64,000 bases of DNA, from assembly GCF_003350545.1 (NCBI RefSeq), contig NZ_QQBA01000011.1:47544-111543 (forward strand), written 5' to 3'. A program made the position numbers and the translations under genes. The notes under the pieces were generated by a model that had not been told where the DNA came from, did no database searches, and saw only the letters and a program-made list of their open reading frames with translations. How positions within the stretch are numbered: position 1 is the stretch's first letter; the number at the start of each line of letters is the position of its first letter. The DNA is from Flavobacterium glaciei (GTDB lineage Bacteria; Bacteroidota; Bacteroidia; Flavobacteriales; Flavobacteriaceae). This document shows positions 1 through 8,737 of the stretch, one piece after another.

Positions 1-323
1 CTGAATTTCCAAAAGGAATTGATGTTACTTTGTACGATAAAAAAGCTAAGAAAACATTTATAAAGTCTAATTATGCTATTTCGTATAAAGGCACAAGTAT
101 TATTGATTTACAGGGAAAAGTAAAGATCTTTACGGAAGATGGTAAGACTTTAGAAACCGAACAATTGTATTTTGATCAAAAAAATGAATGGTTTTTTACA
201 GAAAGAAAATTTAAGTTAACAGATCCCAAAGGAACTTCTAATGGACAAGGAATCGATTTTAGTAAAGATTTCAAAGTGATTAATTCTCAAAAAATAACTG
301 GCGAAATAGAATCTGCCGATTAA
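1..323 (+). CDS. lptC: LPS export protein LptC, C-terminal part
   Basis: This gene runs in from the left edge; the reading frame is open from base 3 (EFPKGIDVTLYD...) and ends in TAA at 321-323, so only about 106 residues are seen. LptC is the bitopic inner-membrane/periplasmic part of the Lpt bridge that passes lipopolysaccharide from the LptBFG transporter to LptA. The visible part is all short beta strands alternating charged and hydrophobic residues, with the pattern of the LptC/YrbK jellyroll (residues like TLETEQLYFDQKNEWFFTE). The TTG at 30 is not a start; the frame continues upstream. The small membrane gene follows 12 bases later. The family call rests on fold-like pattern and on the neighbour order known from flavobacteria, so it is good but not certain. 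Confidence 0.72.
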   Translation, partial: EFPKGIDVTLYDKKAKKTFIKSNYAISYKGTSIIDLQGKVKIFTEDGKTLETEQLYFDQKNEWFFTERKFKLTDPKGTSNGQGIDFSKDFKVINSQKITGEIESAD

Positions 324-335
324 TATAGATATGTT

Positions 336-530
336 ATGAATTACCTAAAATACACACAATACGTTTACCTTGTTTTTGGCGCCTATTTTATTTATGATGG
401 TTTTACTAAATTAAACGAGCCCCAAGGAACGTTTTGGTTAAGCTTTATGATTGCAGGATTGGCTATTTTCATGTTTTTCTTTAGAAGAAAATTTGCTAGA
501 AAATTTGATGATCGAAACAAAAAATCCTAA
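336..530 (+). CDS. small two-helix membrane protein, unknown function
   Basis: A 64-residue protein of unknown function. Two hydrophobic stretches (about residues 8-24 and 33-49) are followed by a strongly basic tail (RRKFARKFDDRNKKS), which suggests a hairpin in the inner membrane with the C-terminus in the cytoplasm. It sits between lptC and the CNNM/CBS gene with gaps of 12 and 3 bases, so it is almost surely co-transcribed and translationally linked with them. The tight packing and the ATG at 336 support a real gene. I do not recognise a family. Confidence 0.7.
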   Translation: MNYLKYTQYVYLVFGAYFIYDGFTKLNEPQGTFWLSFMIAGLAIFMFFFRRKFARKFDDRNKKS

Positions 531-533
531 TTA

Positions 534-1793
534 ATGGAAATTAGTATTATCATATTGTGTCTAATACTAAGTGCTTTTTTTTCAGGAATGGAGATAGCCT
601 TTGTCTCATCAAATAAAATTTATCTTGAGATAGAAAAAAAACAAGATAATTTCGTTTCAAAAATACTTACTAAACTTACTGAAAAACCAACTAATTTTAT
701 AGTAACCATGCTTATTGGAAATACTATAGCGATGGTGGTTTATGGTTTTTTTATGGGCGAATTGTTATTGCGCTGGCTTGCGACTTTAGAGTATCATTTG
801 TCAGATTGGTTCAGTTTAGTGCTTCAAATTCTGGTGTCGACACTAATTATACTAGTTACCGCCGAGTTTCTTCCTAAAGTTTTTTTTCAAATTTATGCCA
901 ATTCCTTAATTAAGATTTTTGCTGTTCCGGCATATATTTTTTATCGGTTTTTCTATTTTATTTCTACCTTTTTTATTGGGATTTCTGATTTTATTTTAAA
1001 GAAATTCTTCAAAACAGAAGGTGATACTATCCAGTTGTATTTTAGTAAAATAGAACTTGGGAATTACATTACGGAACAAATGAGTAGTGTAGAGGATAAT
1101 GAAACGGTAGATTCTGAAATACTCATGTTTCAAAACGCCTTAGAATTTTCAGGTGTCAAAGCTAGAGATGTTATGAGTCCAAGAACCGAAATTATAGCGG
1201 TTGATGTATATGATTCAATAGAAAATTTGAAGCAACTATTTATAGAAACAGGTTATTCTAAAATTGTGGTGTATCAAAATTCACTCGACGATATTATTGG
1301 TTATGTCCACTCGTTTGATTTGTTTAAAAAACCAAATAATATCAAGGAAATTGTAATTTCTGTTGAGTTTGTTCCAGAAACAATATTCATTAAAGACGCC
1401 ATGAATTTGCTTACTAAAAAACGAAAAAGTGTTGCGGTAGTATTAGATGAATATGGAGGAACCTCGGGAATTATTACTATCGAAGATATTGTAGAAGAGC
1501 TTTTTGGAGAGATTGAAGACGAGCACGATTCAGACGAAGAATTAATAGAAAAAGAGTTGGGAGATGGAGTTTTTGTTTTTTCAACTCGTTTTGATGTACA
1601 ATACTTAAACGACACCTATAAATTGGCAATTCCAGAGAGTGATTCTTATGGAACCCTTGGTGGTTTTATTGTGGATTTTACAAAGGAAATCCCTCAAATA
1701 GGGGAGGCAATTACCATAGGCAGCTATCATTTTATTATAGAAGAAGCCACAAATAAGAAAATAGAATTAGTAAAAATGACTGTGCTAGAGTAA
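534..1793 (+). CDS. CNNM/CBS-domain hemolysin-type membrane protein (CorC/TlyC family)
   Basis: A 419-residue protein of the HlyC/CorC family, thought to be metal-ion (Mg or Co) efflux-related; the old name hemolysin is not functional evidence. The N-terminal CNNM part (about 1-165) has four hydrophobic segments and the family-typical SGMEIAF near residue 17. A CBS pair follows (about 205-265 with DVMSPRTEI, and 280-335 with VVLDEYGGTSGIITIEDI). A C-terminal CorC_HlyC domain (about 345-415) holds YGTLGGFIVD. It starts 3 bases after the small membrane gene. Flavobacterial GldE, a gliding-related protein, has the same architecture, but nothing here (no gldD, no ssb) points to gldE. Confidence 0.88.
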   Translation: MEISIIILCLILSAFFSGMEIAFVSSNKIYLEIEKKQDNFVSKILTKLTEKPTNFIVTMLIGNTIAMVVYGFFMGELLLRWLATLEYHLSDWFSLVLQILVSTLIILVTAEFLPKVFFQIYANSLIKIFAVPAYIFYRFFYFISTFFIGISDFILKKFFKTEGDTIQLYFSKIELGNYITEQMSSVEDNETVDSEILMFQNALEFSGVKARDVMSPRTEIIAVDVYDSIENLKQLFIETGYSKIVVYQNSLDDIIGYVHSFDLFKKPNNIKEIVISVEFVPETIFIKDAMNLLTKKRKSVAVVLDEYGGTSGIITIEDIVEELFGEIEDEHDSDEELIEKELGDGVFVFSTRFDVQYLNDTYKLAIPESDSYGTLGGFIVDFTKEIPQIGEAITIGSYHFIIEEATNKKIELVKMTVLE

Positions 1794-1901
1794 TTTTTTT
1801 TGTGAAAAAAAAAATTCTTGCAAAATAAAACGCTACTAGTATAATTATTAATTAGATAATTGTATTTTCGCAAACTGAATATAAAAATTAACAACAATAA
1901 A

Positions 1902-3998
1902 ATGGCAGTTTTACAAAAAATTAGACAACGTTCACTTCTTCTGATACTCGTTATCGGGTTTTGTTTATTAGCATTTATCATAGGTGATATATTCAATAGC
2001 GGTGGTTTCAACAGTACATCAAAAGATGTAGGAAGCATCGATGGAAAAGATATTTCATTTGAAGATTTCAGAGTTAAAGTAAGTAATGTTGAAAAAAGTG
2101 GACAGGGGATTACGTCTACTGAAGCAGCTAACAGAGTTTGGGAACAAGAAGTTTCTATAGCTTTATTGACTTCTGAATTTGAAAAATTAGGACTTAGAGT
2201 AGGTGAAAAACACTTATTGGAAGTTTTGAAAGCGGATCAAAATATTGGTGGTAATCCATTATTCTTGAATTCTGCTGGTGTTTTTGATGTTGTAAAATTC
2301 AAAGAATACTTTAAAGCAAATCCTGCACAAGCTCAATTCCTTAAGGATAGAGAAAAAGATGCTGATTTGAATGCTAAATACCAAATGTATAACACTTTGA
2401 TTAAAGCTGCAGTTTATACTACTGAAAGCGAAGGAAAGTTGAAATACGAAATGGAAGCAAACAAAGTAAACTTTGCTTACGTTGCTGGTTTATATTCTAC
2501 AATTAAAGACAGTGAAGTAAAAGTTACTGATGCTGAAATTGTTGATTTCATGAAGAAAAACGAAAAAAAATACAAAGCTGATGAATCACGCGAAGTAGAA
2601 TATGTTTTGATTGAAGAAAAAGCTTCTGCTGATGATGAATCAGAAATTAAAGCAAAAATAAATTCATTGTTGACAGGAAGTGTAGTTTACAACCAAGCTA
2701 CAGGCAAAAATGATACAGTACCAGGATTTAGAACTACTACAAACACAATTGATTTTGTAAATTCAAATTCAGATGTGCCTTATGATTCAACTTACATCGC
2801 TAAAAAAGATTTGCCAGCTGTAGATGCTGACAAATTATTTAATCTTGCTCCAGGTGCAGTTTATGGACCATATATGTTCGGGAATTACTACTGTATTTCA
2901 AAATCGATGGGAATGAAATCAGGAGTTAATGTTAAAGCTAGTCATATTTTAATTGGTTACGAAGGAACACAAACTCCTAATCAAAAAGAAAAAAGAACTA
3001 AAGAACAAGCTAAAGCTAAAGCAGAAAGTATTTTAGCACAAGTAAATGCCAATCCAGAAAGTTTCATGATGTTGGCTTTCACAAATTCTGATGATTCTTC
3101 AGCGCAACAAGGTGGTGATTTAGGTTATTTTGGTCCAAACCAAATGGTAAAACCTTTTAATGATTTTGTTTTTGGTAATGGAATTGGTAAAGTTGGTTTA
3201 GTTGAAACTGATTTCGGTTTTCATGTTATTAAAATTACAGACAAACAAGACGGAATTCGTTTGGCTACTGTAGCTCAAAAAATCGAAGCTTCTGAAGCAA
3301 CTTCTGATAGAATATTTACACAAGCAACTAAATTAGAAATGGATGCTGCTGACAAAGATTTTAATAAAGTAGTAAAAGATTTAGGTCTTAAAGTTTCACC
3401 TGCTGTTTCTGTAAAAGGAATGGATGAGAATTTTGGAACATTAGGGAACCAGAGATCAATCGTAAGATGGGCTTTTGAGGATGGTGTGAAAGTTGGAGGA
3501 GTAAAAAGATTTGAAGTAGCTAATGTAGGGCACGTAATTGCTAAATTAAAATCTATTGATAAATCTGGTTTAGTAGCCGTTTCAGTAGTTAGACCTTATG
3601 TAGAGCCAATTCTTAAAAATAGGAAAAAAGCGGAACTTATAAAAGCTAAAATGACTGGTTCTTCACTTGAAGCAATTGCAAAAGCAGTAGGGGTTACAGT
3701 ACAACAAGCAGTGGGTCTTACAATGGAAAACACCATGTTACCAGGTGTTGGTCAAGAACCAAAAGTAGTAGGTAATGCATTTGCATTAGCTGCAAACAAA
3801 TTGTCTGCTCCAATTGAAGGAAATACTGGAGTTTATGTAGTGAAAAACATGAGTACAGTAAAAGCACCAGCATTAAAGAGCCATTCTGAATATGTAACTA
3901 AATTAAAAGCACAAAGTGCTTCTGATGCAAACAGAGTTATTCCTGCATTGAAAGCTAATGCTAAAATTGAAGACAACAGAATAGATTTCAATTACTAA
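1902..3998 (+). CDS. PpiD/SurA-type peptidyl-prolyl isomerase
   Basis: A 698-residue membrane-anchored periplasmic foldase. I place the start at the ATG at 1902 (MAVLQKIRQRS), because the open frame upstream to 1860 has no ATG and the first helix then lies directly after a basic N-terminus (about residues 12-30, LLLILVIGFCLLAFIIG). A SurA_N-like region follows (about 40-200). A parvulin domain is at about 343-450, with VKASHILI, GGDLGYFG and TDFGFHVIKI, the usual strands of rotamases. The long C-terminal part has no recognisable domain. It would assist folding of outer-membrane proteins leaving the Sec translocon. A strong bidirectional terminator follows at 4026-4060. Confidence 0.9.
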   Translation: MAVLQKIRQRSLLLILVIGFCLLAFIIGDIFNSGGFNSTSKDVGSIDGKDISFEDFRVKVSNVEKSGQGITSTEAANRVWEQEVSIALLTSEFEKLGLRVGEKHLLEVLKADQNIGGNPLFLNSAGVFDVVKFKEYFKANPAQAQFLKDREKDADLNAKYQMYNTLIKAAVYTTESEGKLKYEMEANKVNFAYVAGLYSTIKDSEVKVTDAEIVDFMKKNEKKYKADESREVEYVLIEEKASADDESEIKAKINSLLTGSVVYNQATGKNDTVPGFRTTTNTIDFVNSNSDVPYDSTYIAKKDLPAVDADKLFNLAPGAVYGPYMFGNYYCISKSMGMKSGVNVKASHILIGYEGTQTPNQKEKRTKEQAKAKAESILAQVNANPESFMMLAFTNSDDSSAQQGGDLGYFGPNQMVKPFNDFVFGNGIGKVGLVETDFGFHVIKITDKQDGIRLATVAQKIEASEATSDRIFTQATKLEMDAADKDFNKVVKDLGLKVSPAVSVKGMDENFGTLGNQRSIVRWAFEDGVKVGGVKRFEVANVGHVIAKLKSIDKSGLVAVSVVRPYVEPILKNRKKAELIKAKMTGSSLEAIAKAVGVTVQQAVGLTMENTMLPGVGQEPKVVGNAFALAANKLSAPIEGNTGVYVVKNMSTVKAPALKSHSEYVTKLKAQSASDANRVIPALKANAKIEDNRIDFNY

Positions 3999-4025
3999 TT
4001 TTCGAATAAGTAATTAGTTTTATAA

Positions 4026-4060
4026 AAAATCCCGATACATGTTGAATGTATCGGGATTTT
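4026..4060. terminator. bidirectional terminator, ppiD-like / GHMP kinase
   Basis: A perfect 15-base inverted repeat (arms 4026-4040 and 4046-4060, core ATCCCGATACAT) with loop gttga. There are A residues before it and T residues after it, so it works as a rho-independent terminator on both strands. It lies between convergent genes. Confidence 0.9.
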
Positions 4061-4093
4061 ATTTTTATTAAGCTTTCTTGGGAATGATAAAGA

Positions 4094-5011
4094 TTAAGAC
4101 CTTATCATTTCGCGATAAGTAAGAATCGTATCGTATCCTTTTGAAATAAAATAGTCTGTTGGATTTACAGTTGCAATTGCCATTACAAAATCACCTCCCC
4201 AAGCACCAAGACTTTTTATCACACCATTAAAATCAGGAAATAAAGATTCCTTTATCGTATGCGTTTCCAGAATAACACTCATTTTTGTTTCGTGTTTTTG
4301 CATGGCTGCAGCAAAAGATTGAATTGTAGTAGCATTCATAACTTCAGATGATATCTGATCATTTAAAGCGATTGTTCTAGCAAGATTATTCTTTTTATTC
4401 ATATTGTAAGCAGCAATTGCGCTTTTACTGCTTTGCTTTTTATTCAGATATACAAAGTAAAGGTTGTCTGCAAAATCTGGATTAAAAGTTACTTTTTCAA
4501 CTATGGGATTTCCTTGTTCTAAATGATATACAATAGGAATGTCGTTTTGCGCACAAGCTATATCATAACCACTGCCTCCAAAACTGTTTTTAAGCAATGC
4601 AAAGGCATCAATTTGCAACCATTGGGCAATGTTGTTTATTAAAGTTGATGACGTTCCCAAACCCCAGCTTTTAGGGAATCCAAGTTCAGTAGTAATTGTG
4701 TATCCCCTTGAATTTAAAATAAAGTCAGGATTTAGTTTGAAAGCTTCGTGTAAAATGGTAGTAAGTGTAGTCTTGACTGATTCATTTTCAGTATTTACTT
4801 CTTTCGAAATATCAGAAAATAAAAGCGTGTCTTTAAACCAAATGCTTCCATCTGCATCAAAACTCTTCCAGATGATTTCATTGTTGCTTCCATCTTCTAT
4901 AATGAGGTTTTGCCCCATTTTTGTGGGTAATGCAAAAGCTTTGGCGCCATCAAGAACTAAATATTCTCCTGTTATTAAAAGTTTTCCGTTGCTGTAGAAT
5001 GTTTTCTTCAT
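4094..5011 (-). CDS. GYDIA-family GHMP kinase, mevalonate pathway
   Basis: A 305-residue small-molecule kinase. Start chosen at 5011 (MKKTFYSNGKLLITGEYLVL), since the frame from 5032 adds only a poor MLRSKKT. The GHMP phosphate-binding glycine/serine motif is GLGTSSTL (about residue 125), and GSGYDIACAQ (about 155) is the feature that names the GYDIA family. A closing glycine-rich GAWGGDF is near 277. The gene lies 49 bases downstream of HMG-CoA reductase on the same strand, so it most likely phosphorylates mevalonate or phosphomevalonate in isoprenoid synthesis. Which step it performs cannot be read from the sequence. Confidence 0.85.
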   Translation of the reverse strand: MKKTFYSNGKLLITGEYLVLDGAKAFALPTKMGQNLIIEDGSNNEIIWKSFDADGSIWFKDTLLFSDISKEVNTENESVKTTLTTILHEAFKLNPDFILNSRGYTITTELGFPKSWGLGTSSTLINNIAQWLQIDAFALLKNSFGGSGYDIACAQNDIPIVYHLEQGNPIVEKVTFNPDFADNLYFVYLNKKQSSKSAIAAYNMNKKNNLARTIALNDQISSEVMNATTIQSFAAAMQKHETKMSVILETHTIKESLFPDFNGVIKSLGAWGGDFVMAIATVNPTDYFISKGYDTILTYREMIRS

Positions 5012-5060
5012 TGTTTTTTTGGACCGAAGCAATCTGTTTTCTTGTTGCTTCCAGATAAAA

Positions 5061-6377
5061 TTATTTTCTTAAACTCTCAATATATGTAACCACGGCACTA
5101 TGCGAGACGGTGTTTTTTTTGAAATATTTCTGTATTAAAACCCTTTCTTCATCCGTAGCTTCAAACTGGTTGATGATGTTATTCAAATGCATTTTCATGT
5201 GTCCTTCTTGAATTCCTGTTGTTGTCAAAGAGCGCAGAGCGGCAAAGTTTTGAGCCAGACCCGCCACGGCTACAAACTGCATTAATTCTTTGGCAGATGG
5301 GTTTTCCAGCATTTCTAAGGATAGTTTTACTAAGGGATGCAAGGAAGTTAGACCGCCAACTGTACCTAATGCCAATGGAATTTCTAGCCAAAAAGTAAAA
5401 ATACCATTTTCTATTTTGGCATGGGAAAGACTCGAATATTTTCCGTTTCGGGAAGCGTAGGCGTGTATTCCTGCTTCGACAGCGCGGAAATCATTTCCTG
5501 TTGCTAAAACTACTGCATCTACTCCGTTCATGATTCCTTTATTATGCGTTACGGCACGATACGGCTCCACTTCTGCAATTTGAACGGCTTGCACAAATTT
5601 CTCGGCAAATTCTTTAGGGTTTAGAATGTGTTTTTCCTCTAATTCTTCAATTGGACAAGAAACTTCGGCTCTTACGATGCAATTTGGAACATAATTAGAA
5701 AGAATGCTCATCACCACTTCAATCTCTTTCTCCGTTTCCGAGAACAAGTCATAATTATGAGCTTCTTCTTTCAAGGTTTTAGAAAATTGTTCCAGACACG
5801 AATTGATGAAATTGGCTCCCATGCTGTCTTTGGTTTCAAAAGTGGCATGTAGCTGAAAATAATTAGGCAATAAATCGGTTTTGTCTTTTAGAATAACGTC
5901 TAGAATTCCGCCTCCGCGTTTTTGCATATTTGTGGTAATCGACTCGGTTTCTGAGAAAAATTTGCTTTTATGTTGAGCAAAAAACAAATTCAATTTGGAC
6001 ACATCACCTTTATAGATAAAATGAACTTGCCCAATTTTTTCGGTATTGATTACCGTTGCTTTAAATCCTCCACGCGTAGACCAAAATTTAGCTGCTTTTG
6101 AGGCAGCGGCAACCACAGAACTTTCCTCGATTGCCATAGGAATGGTGCTGTATTTTCCATTAATTAAGAAATTAGGAGCAACTCCAAGAGGAATGTAGAA
6201 ATTGGTTATCGTGTTTTCGATGAATTCATCGTGTAATTTCTGTATTTTTTCGTCAGAATTCCAATAGTTTTTCAGCAAGGCGATAGCTTCTGAAGGTGTT
6301 GAAAAATATTGATTGGCAATCCATTTAATTTTTTCTTCTTTGGATAATTTAGAAAATCCGCTAATAGCCTTGTTCAT
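5061..6377 (-). CDS. hydroxymethylglutaryl-CoA reductase, class II (degradative-type)
   Basis: A 438-residue class II HMG-CoA reductase, start chosen at 6377 (MNKAISGFSKL) over the near-identical 6383. Family motifs present: IEESSVVAAASKAAKF (catalytic Glu), HNKGIMNGVDAVVLATGND (catalytic Lys and Asp), a glycine-rich ALGTVGGLTSLHP, and QEGHMKMH near the C-terminus (catalytic His). Class II enzymes were first described as degradative, but in flavobacteria and some other bacteria they serve mevalonate synthesis. The pairing here with a GHMP kinase supports the biosynthetic direction. A consensus promoter lies upstream. Confidence 0.93.
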   Translation of the reverse strand: MNKAISGFSKLSKEEKIKWIANQYFSTPSEAIALLKNYWNSDEKIQKLHDEFIENTITNFYIPLGVAPNFLINGKYSTIPMAIEESSVVAAASKAAKFWSTRGGFKATVINTEKIGQVHFIYKGDVSKLNLFFAQHKSKFFSETESITTNMQKRGGGILDVILKDKTDLLPNYFQLHATFETKDSMGANFINSCLEQFSKTLKEEAHNYDLFSETEKEIEVVMSILSNYVPNCIVRAEVSCPIEELEEKHILNPKEFAEKFVQAVQIAEVEPYRAVTHNKGIMNGVDAVVLATGNDFRAVEAGIHAYASRNGKYSSLSHAKIENGIFTFWLEIPLALGTVGGLTSLHPLVKLSLEMLENPSAKELMQFVAVAGLAQNFAALRSLTTTGIQEGHMKMHLNNIINQFEATDEERVLIQKYFKKNTVSHSAVVTYIESLRK

Positions 6378-6405
6378 TCTCAATTGATTATGGTGTAATT
6401 AGTTG

Positions 6406-6437
6406 CAAAGATACGGTTTTAGCCGTTTTATTTGCAA
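6406..6437 (-). promoter_or_regulatory. Bacteroidota-type promoter for HMG-CoA reductase operon
   Basis: On the minus strand a TATCTTTG box (6413-6406, matching TAnnTTTG) stands 21 bases downstream of TTG (6437-6435). This is the -33/-7 form used by the primary sigma factor of Bacteroidota. The box lies about 30 bases upstream of the start codon. Confidence 0.6.
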
Positions 6438-6556
6438 TCAAATTATATTCAGCGGAAGGTTATTTTTTATATTAATTTTTACATTTAACATATAAAATGA
6501 CCGATAATTGTAATTTTTTCACTAAAATTGACGGTTTTTATCTTTAAATAAATAAT

Positions 6557-8728
6557 ATGTATTCGAAAAAAATTATAGCATTATTTTTATTCTTTTGTTT
6601 TACAGTTGTAGGTCAACAAAAAATCACAATTGATGAATTGTATAATGGTACATTTCGTGCTCAGGGAATGGACGAATTGCAATCGCTAAAAAACACTAAT
6701 CAATACACTGTTTTGAATGCGGACAGACAGTCCAGAAGTATGCAGATTGATTTGTATGATTTTGCTACACTTAAAAAGGTGTCTACATTAATTGACACAA
6801 AGTCACACCGAGAATTATCAGGCGGGATTGATAGTTATACTTTTGACGCATCAGAAAAAATGATTCTTTTGGCTTGCAACACTAATCAAATCTTCCGACA
6901 CTCATTTACTGCGGATTACTATTTGTATGACATCGTAAATAAGAAATTAATAAAACTATTTGATTTTCAGGTTCAGGAGCCTACTTTTTCACCTGATGGA
7001 AAAAAGATTGCTTACGCCAAAGAAAACAATCTGTATGTATATGATTTAGCTTCAAATAAATCGACTCCAATAACTACAGATGGACAAAAAAACAGCATCA
7101 TCAACGGTATTACGGATTGGGTTTACGAGGAAGAATTTGCTTTTGTAAAAGCTTTTGATTGGAGTGCTGATAGCAAAAAAGTTGCCTACATCCGTTTTGA
7201 CGAAAGTCAAGTTCCGGAATTTTCGATGTCTATGTTTGGAAAAGAGTTGTACCCAATGATGCAAACGTTTAAATATCCAAAAGCAGGTGAGAAGAACGCA
7301 TTAGTTTCGTTGCATGTTTATGATGTAAATGCAAATGCGGTAAAAAATGTAAATCTAGGTAATTACAATGATTTTTATATCGCTAGAATAAAATGGACAA
7401 ACGATGCGAATACATTGTCTGCACAGGTATTGAATCGTCATCAAAATAATTTAGATTTGTTGTTTATTGATGGTAATTCAGGAGCTTCAAAAGTAGTTTT
7501 GAACGAGAAAGACAAGGCTTATGTTGATGTTACAGATAATTTGACGTTCTTGAAAGACAACAGTTTTATTTGGACTAGCGAAAAAGACGGTTATAACCAT
7601 ATATATTTATATGACAAAAACGGGAAATTGAAAAACCAACTGACCAAAGGAAAATGGGAAGTAACGAATTATTATGGTTTAGACGAAAAGACAAATACGG
7701 TTTTCTATCAGTCAGTGGAGAATGGATCTATTAATAGAGATGTTTACAAAATAAGTCTTGACGGTAAAAACAAAGTGCGTTTGTCGCAAAATACAGGAAC
7801 TAATGCAGCGACTTTCAGCCCAAATTTTCAATACTACATCAACACTTTTTCTAGTGCATCTCAGCCTACAACTTATACGTTGAACGATGCTAAAGTAGGA
7901 AAACAAATTCAAGTTATTCAAAGCAATGAATCATTGGCTGCAAAGCTAAAAAGCTATGATTTACCTTCAAAAGAGTTTTTTGTTTTGAAAACGGCAAAAG
8001 GAAATGAACTAAATGCTTGGATTATTAAACCGAAAGATTTTGATCCAGCTAAAAAATATCCGGTTTTTATGTATCAATATTCTGGTCCTGGTTCGCAGCA
8101 AGTAAACAATGAGTGGAATAGTACGGATGACTATTGGTTTATGATGTTGGCACAACAAGGATACATTGTAGCTTGTGTTGACGGAAGAGGAACTGGTTTT
8201 AAAGGTGCTGATTTCAAAAAAGTAACTCAATTGCAATTAGGAAAATACGAAGTAGAAGACCAAATTGATGCTGCTAAAGTAATAGGGAATTACTCATTTG
8301 TGGATAAATCTAGAATTGGTATATTTGGCTGGTCGTATGGTGGTTTTATGGCGTCTAATTGTATTATGAAAGGGAATGATGTTTTCAAAATGGCAATTGC
8401 TGTAGCTCCGGTTACAAACTGGAGATTCTATGACAGTGTGTACACGGAACGTTACATGACCACACCTCAAGAAAATGCGAGTGGATACGATGATAATTCT
8501 CCAATAAATCATGTGGATAAATTAAAAGGTAAATTCCTTTTGATACACGGCTCAGGAGATGATAATGTGCATGTTCAAAACTCTATGCAAATGATGGAGT
8601 CTTTGATTCAGGCTAATAAACAATTTGATTCCCAGATTTATCCAGACAATAATCACGGGATTTACGGTGGGAAAACTAGGGTTCAGTTGTACACAAAAAT
8701 GACTAATTTTATTAAAGAAAATTTATAA
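6557..8728 (+). CDS. dipeptidyl peptidase IV-type S9 peptidase
   Basis: A 723-residue secreted serine peptidase that removes dipeptides from peptide N-termini, typically after Pro or Ala. A signal peptide (MYSKKIIALFLFFCFTVVGQ) precedes a beta-propeller domain (DPPIV_N, about 80-450) holding the conserved double-Glu DWVYEEEF. A C-terminal alpha/beta hydrolase follows with Ser593 in GWSYGGF, Asp668/669 in HGSGDDNVH and His700 in NNHGIYGG. Length and motif order are typical. Two peptide transporters follow within 10 and 4 bases, so the likely role is to release dipeptides in the periplasm for uptake. Confidence 0.95.
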   Translation: MYSKKIIALFLFFCFTVVGQQKITIDELYNGTFRAQGMDELQSLKNTNQYTVLNADRQSRSMQIDLYDFATLKKVSTLIDTKSHRELSGGIDSYTFDASEKMILLACNTNQIFRHSFTADYYLYDIVNKKLIKLFDFQVQEPTFSPDGKKIAYAKENNLYVYDLASNKSTPITTDGQKNSIINGITDWVYEEEFAFVKAFDWSADSKKVAYIRFDESQVPEFSMSMFGKELYPMMQTFKYPKAGEKNALVSLHVYDVNANAVKNVNLGNYNDFYIARIKWTNDANTLSAQVLNRHQNNLDLLFIDGNSGASKVVLNEKDKAYVDVTDNLTFLKDNSFIWTSEKDGYNHIYLYDKNGKLKNQLTKGKWEVTNYYGLDEKTNTVFYQSVENGSINRDVYKISLDGKNKVRLSQNTGTNAATFSPNFQYYINTFSSASQPTTYTLNDAKVGKQIQVIQSNESLAAKLKSYDLPSKEFFVLKTAKGNELNAWIIKPKDFDPAKKYPVFMYQYSGPGSQQVNNEWNSTDDYWFMMLAQQGYIVACVDGRGTGFKGADFKKVTQLQLGKYEVEDQIDAAKVIGNYSFVDKSRIGIFGWSYGGFMASNCIMKGNDVFKMAIAVAPVTNWRFYDSVYTERYMTTPQENASGYDDNSPINHVDKLKGKFLLIHGSGDDNVHVQNSMQMMESLIQANKQFDSQIYPDNNHGIYGGKTRVQLYTKMTNFIKENL

Positions 8729-8737
8729 CAGCGCTTT

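Noticed and set aside
1860..1901. Upstream extension of the PpiD-like gene
   Set aside because: No ATG in the extension; ATG 1902 gives the correct membrane anchor.
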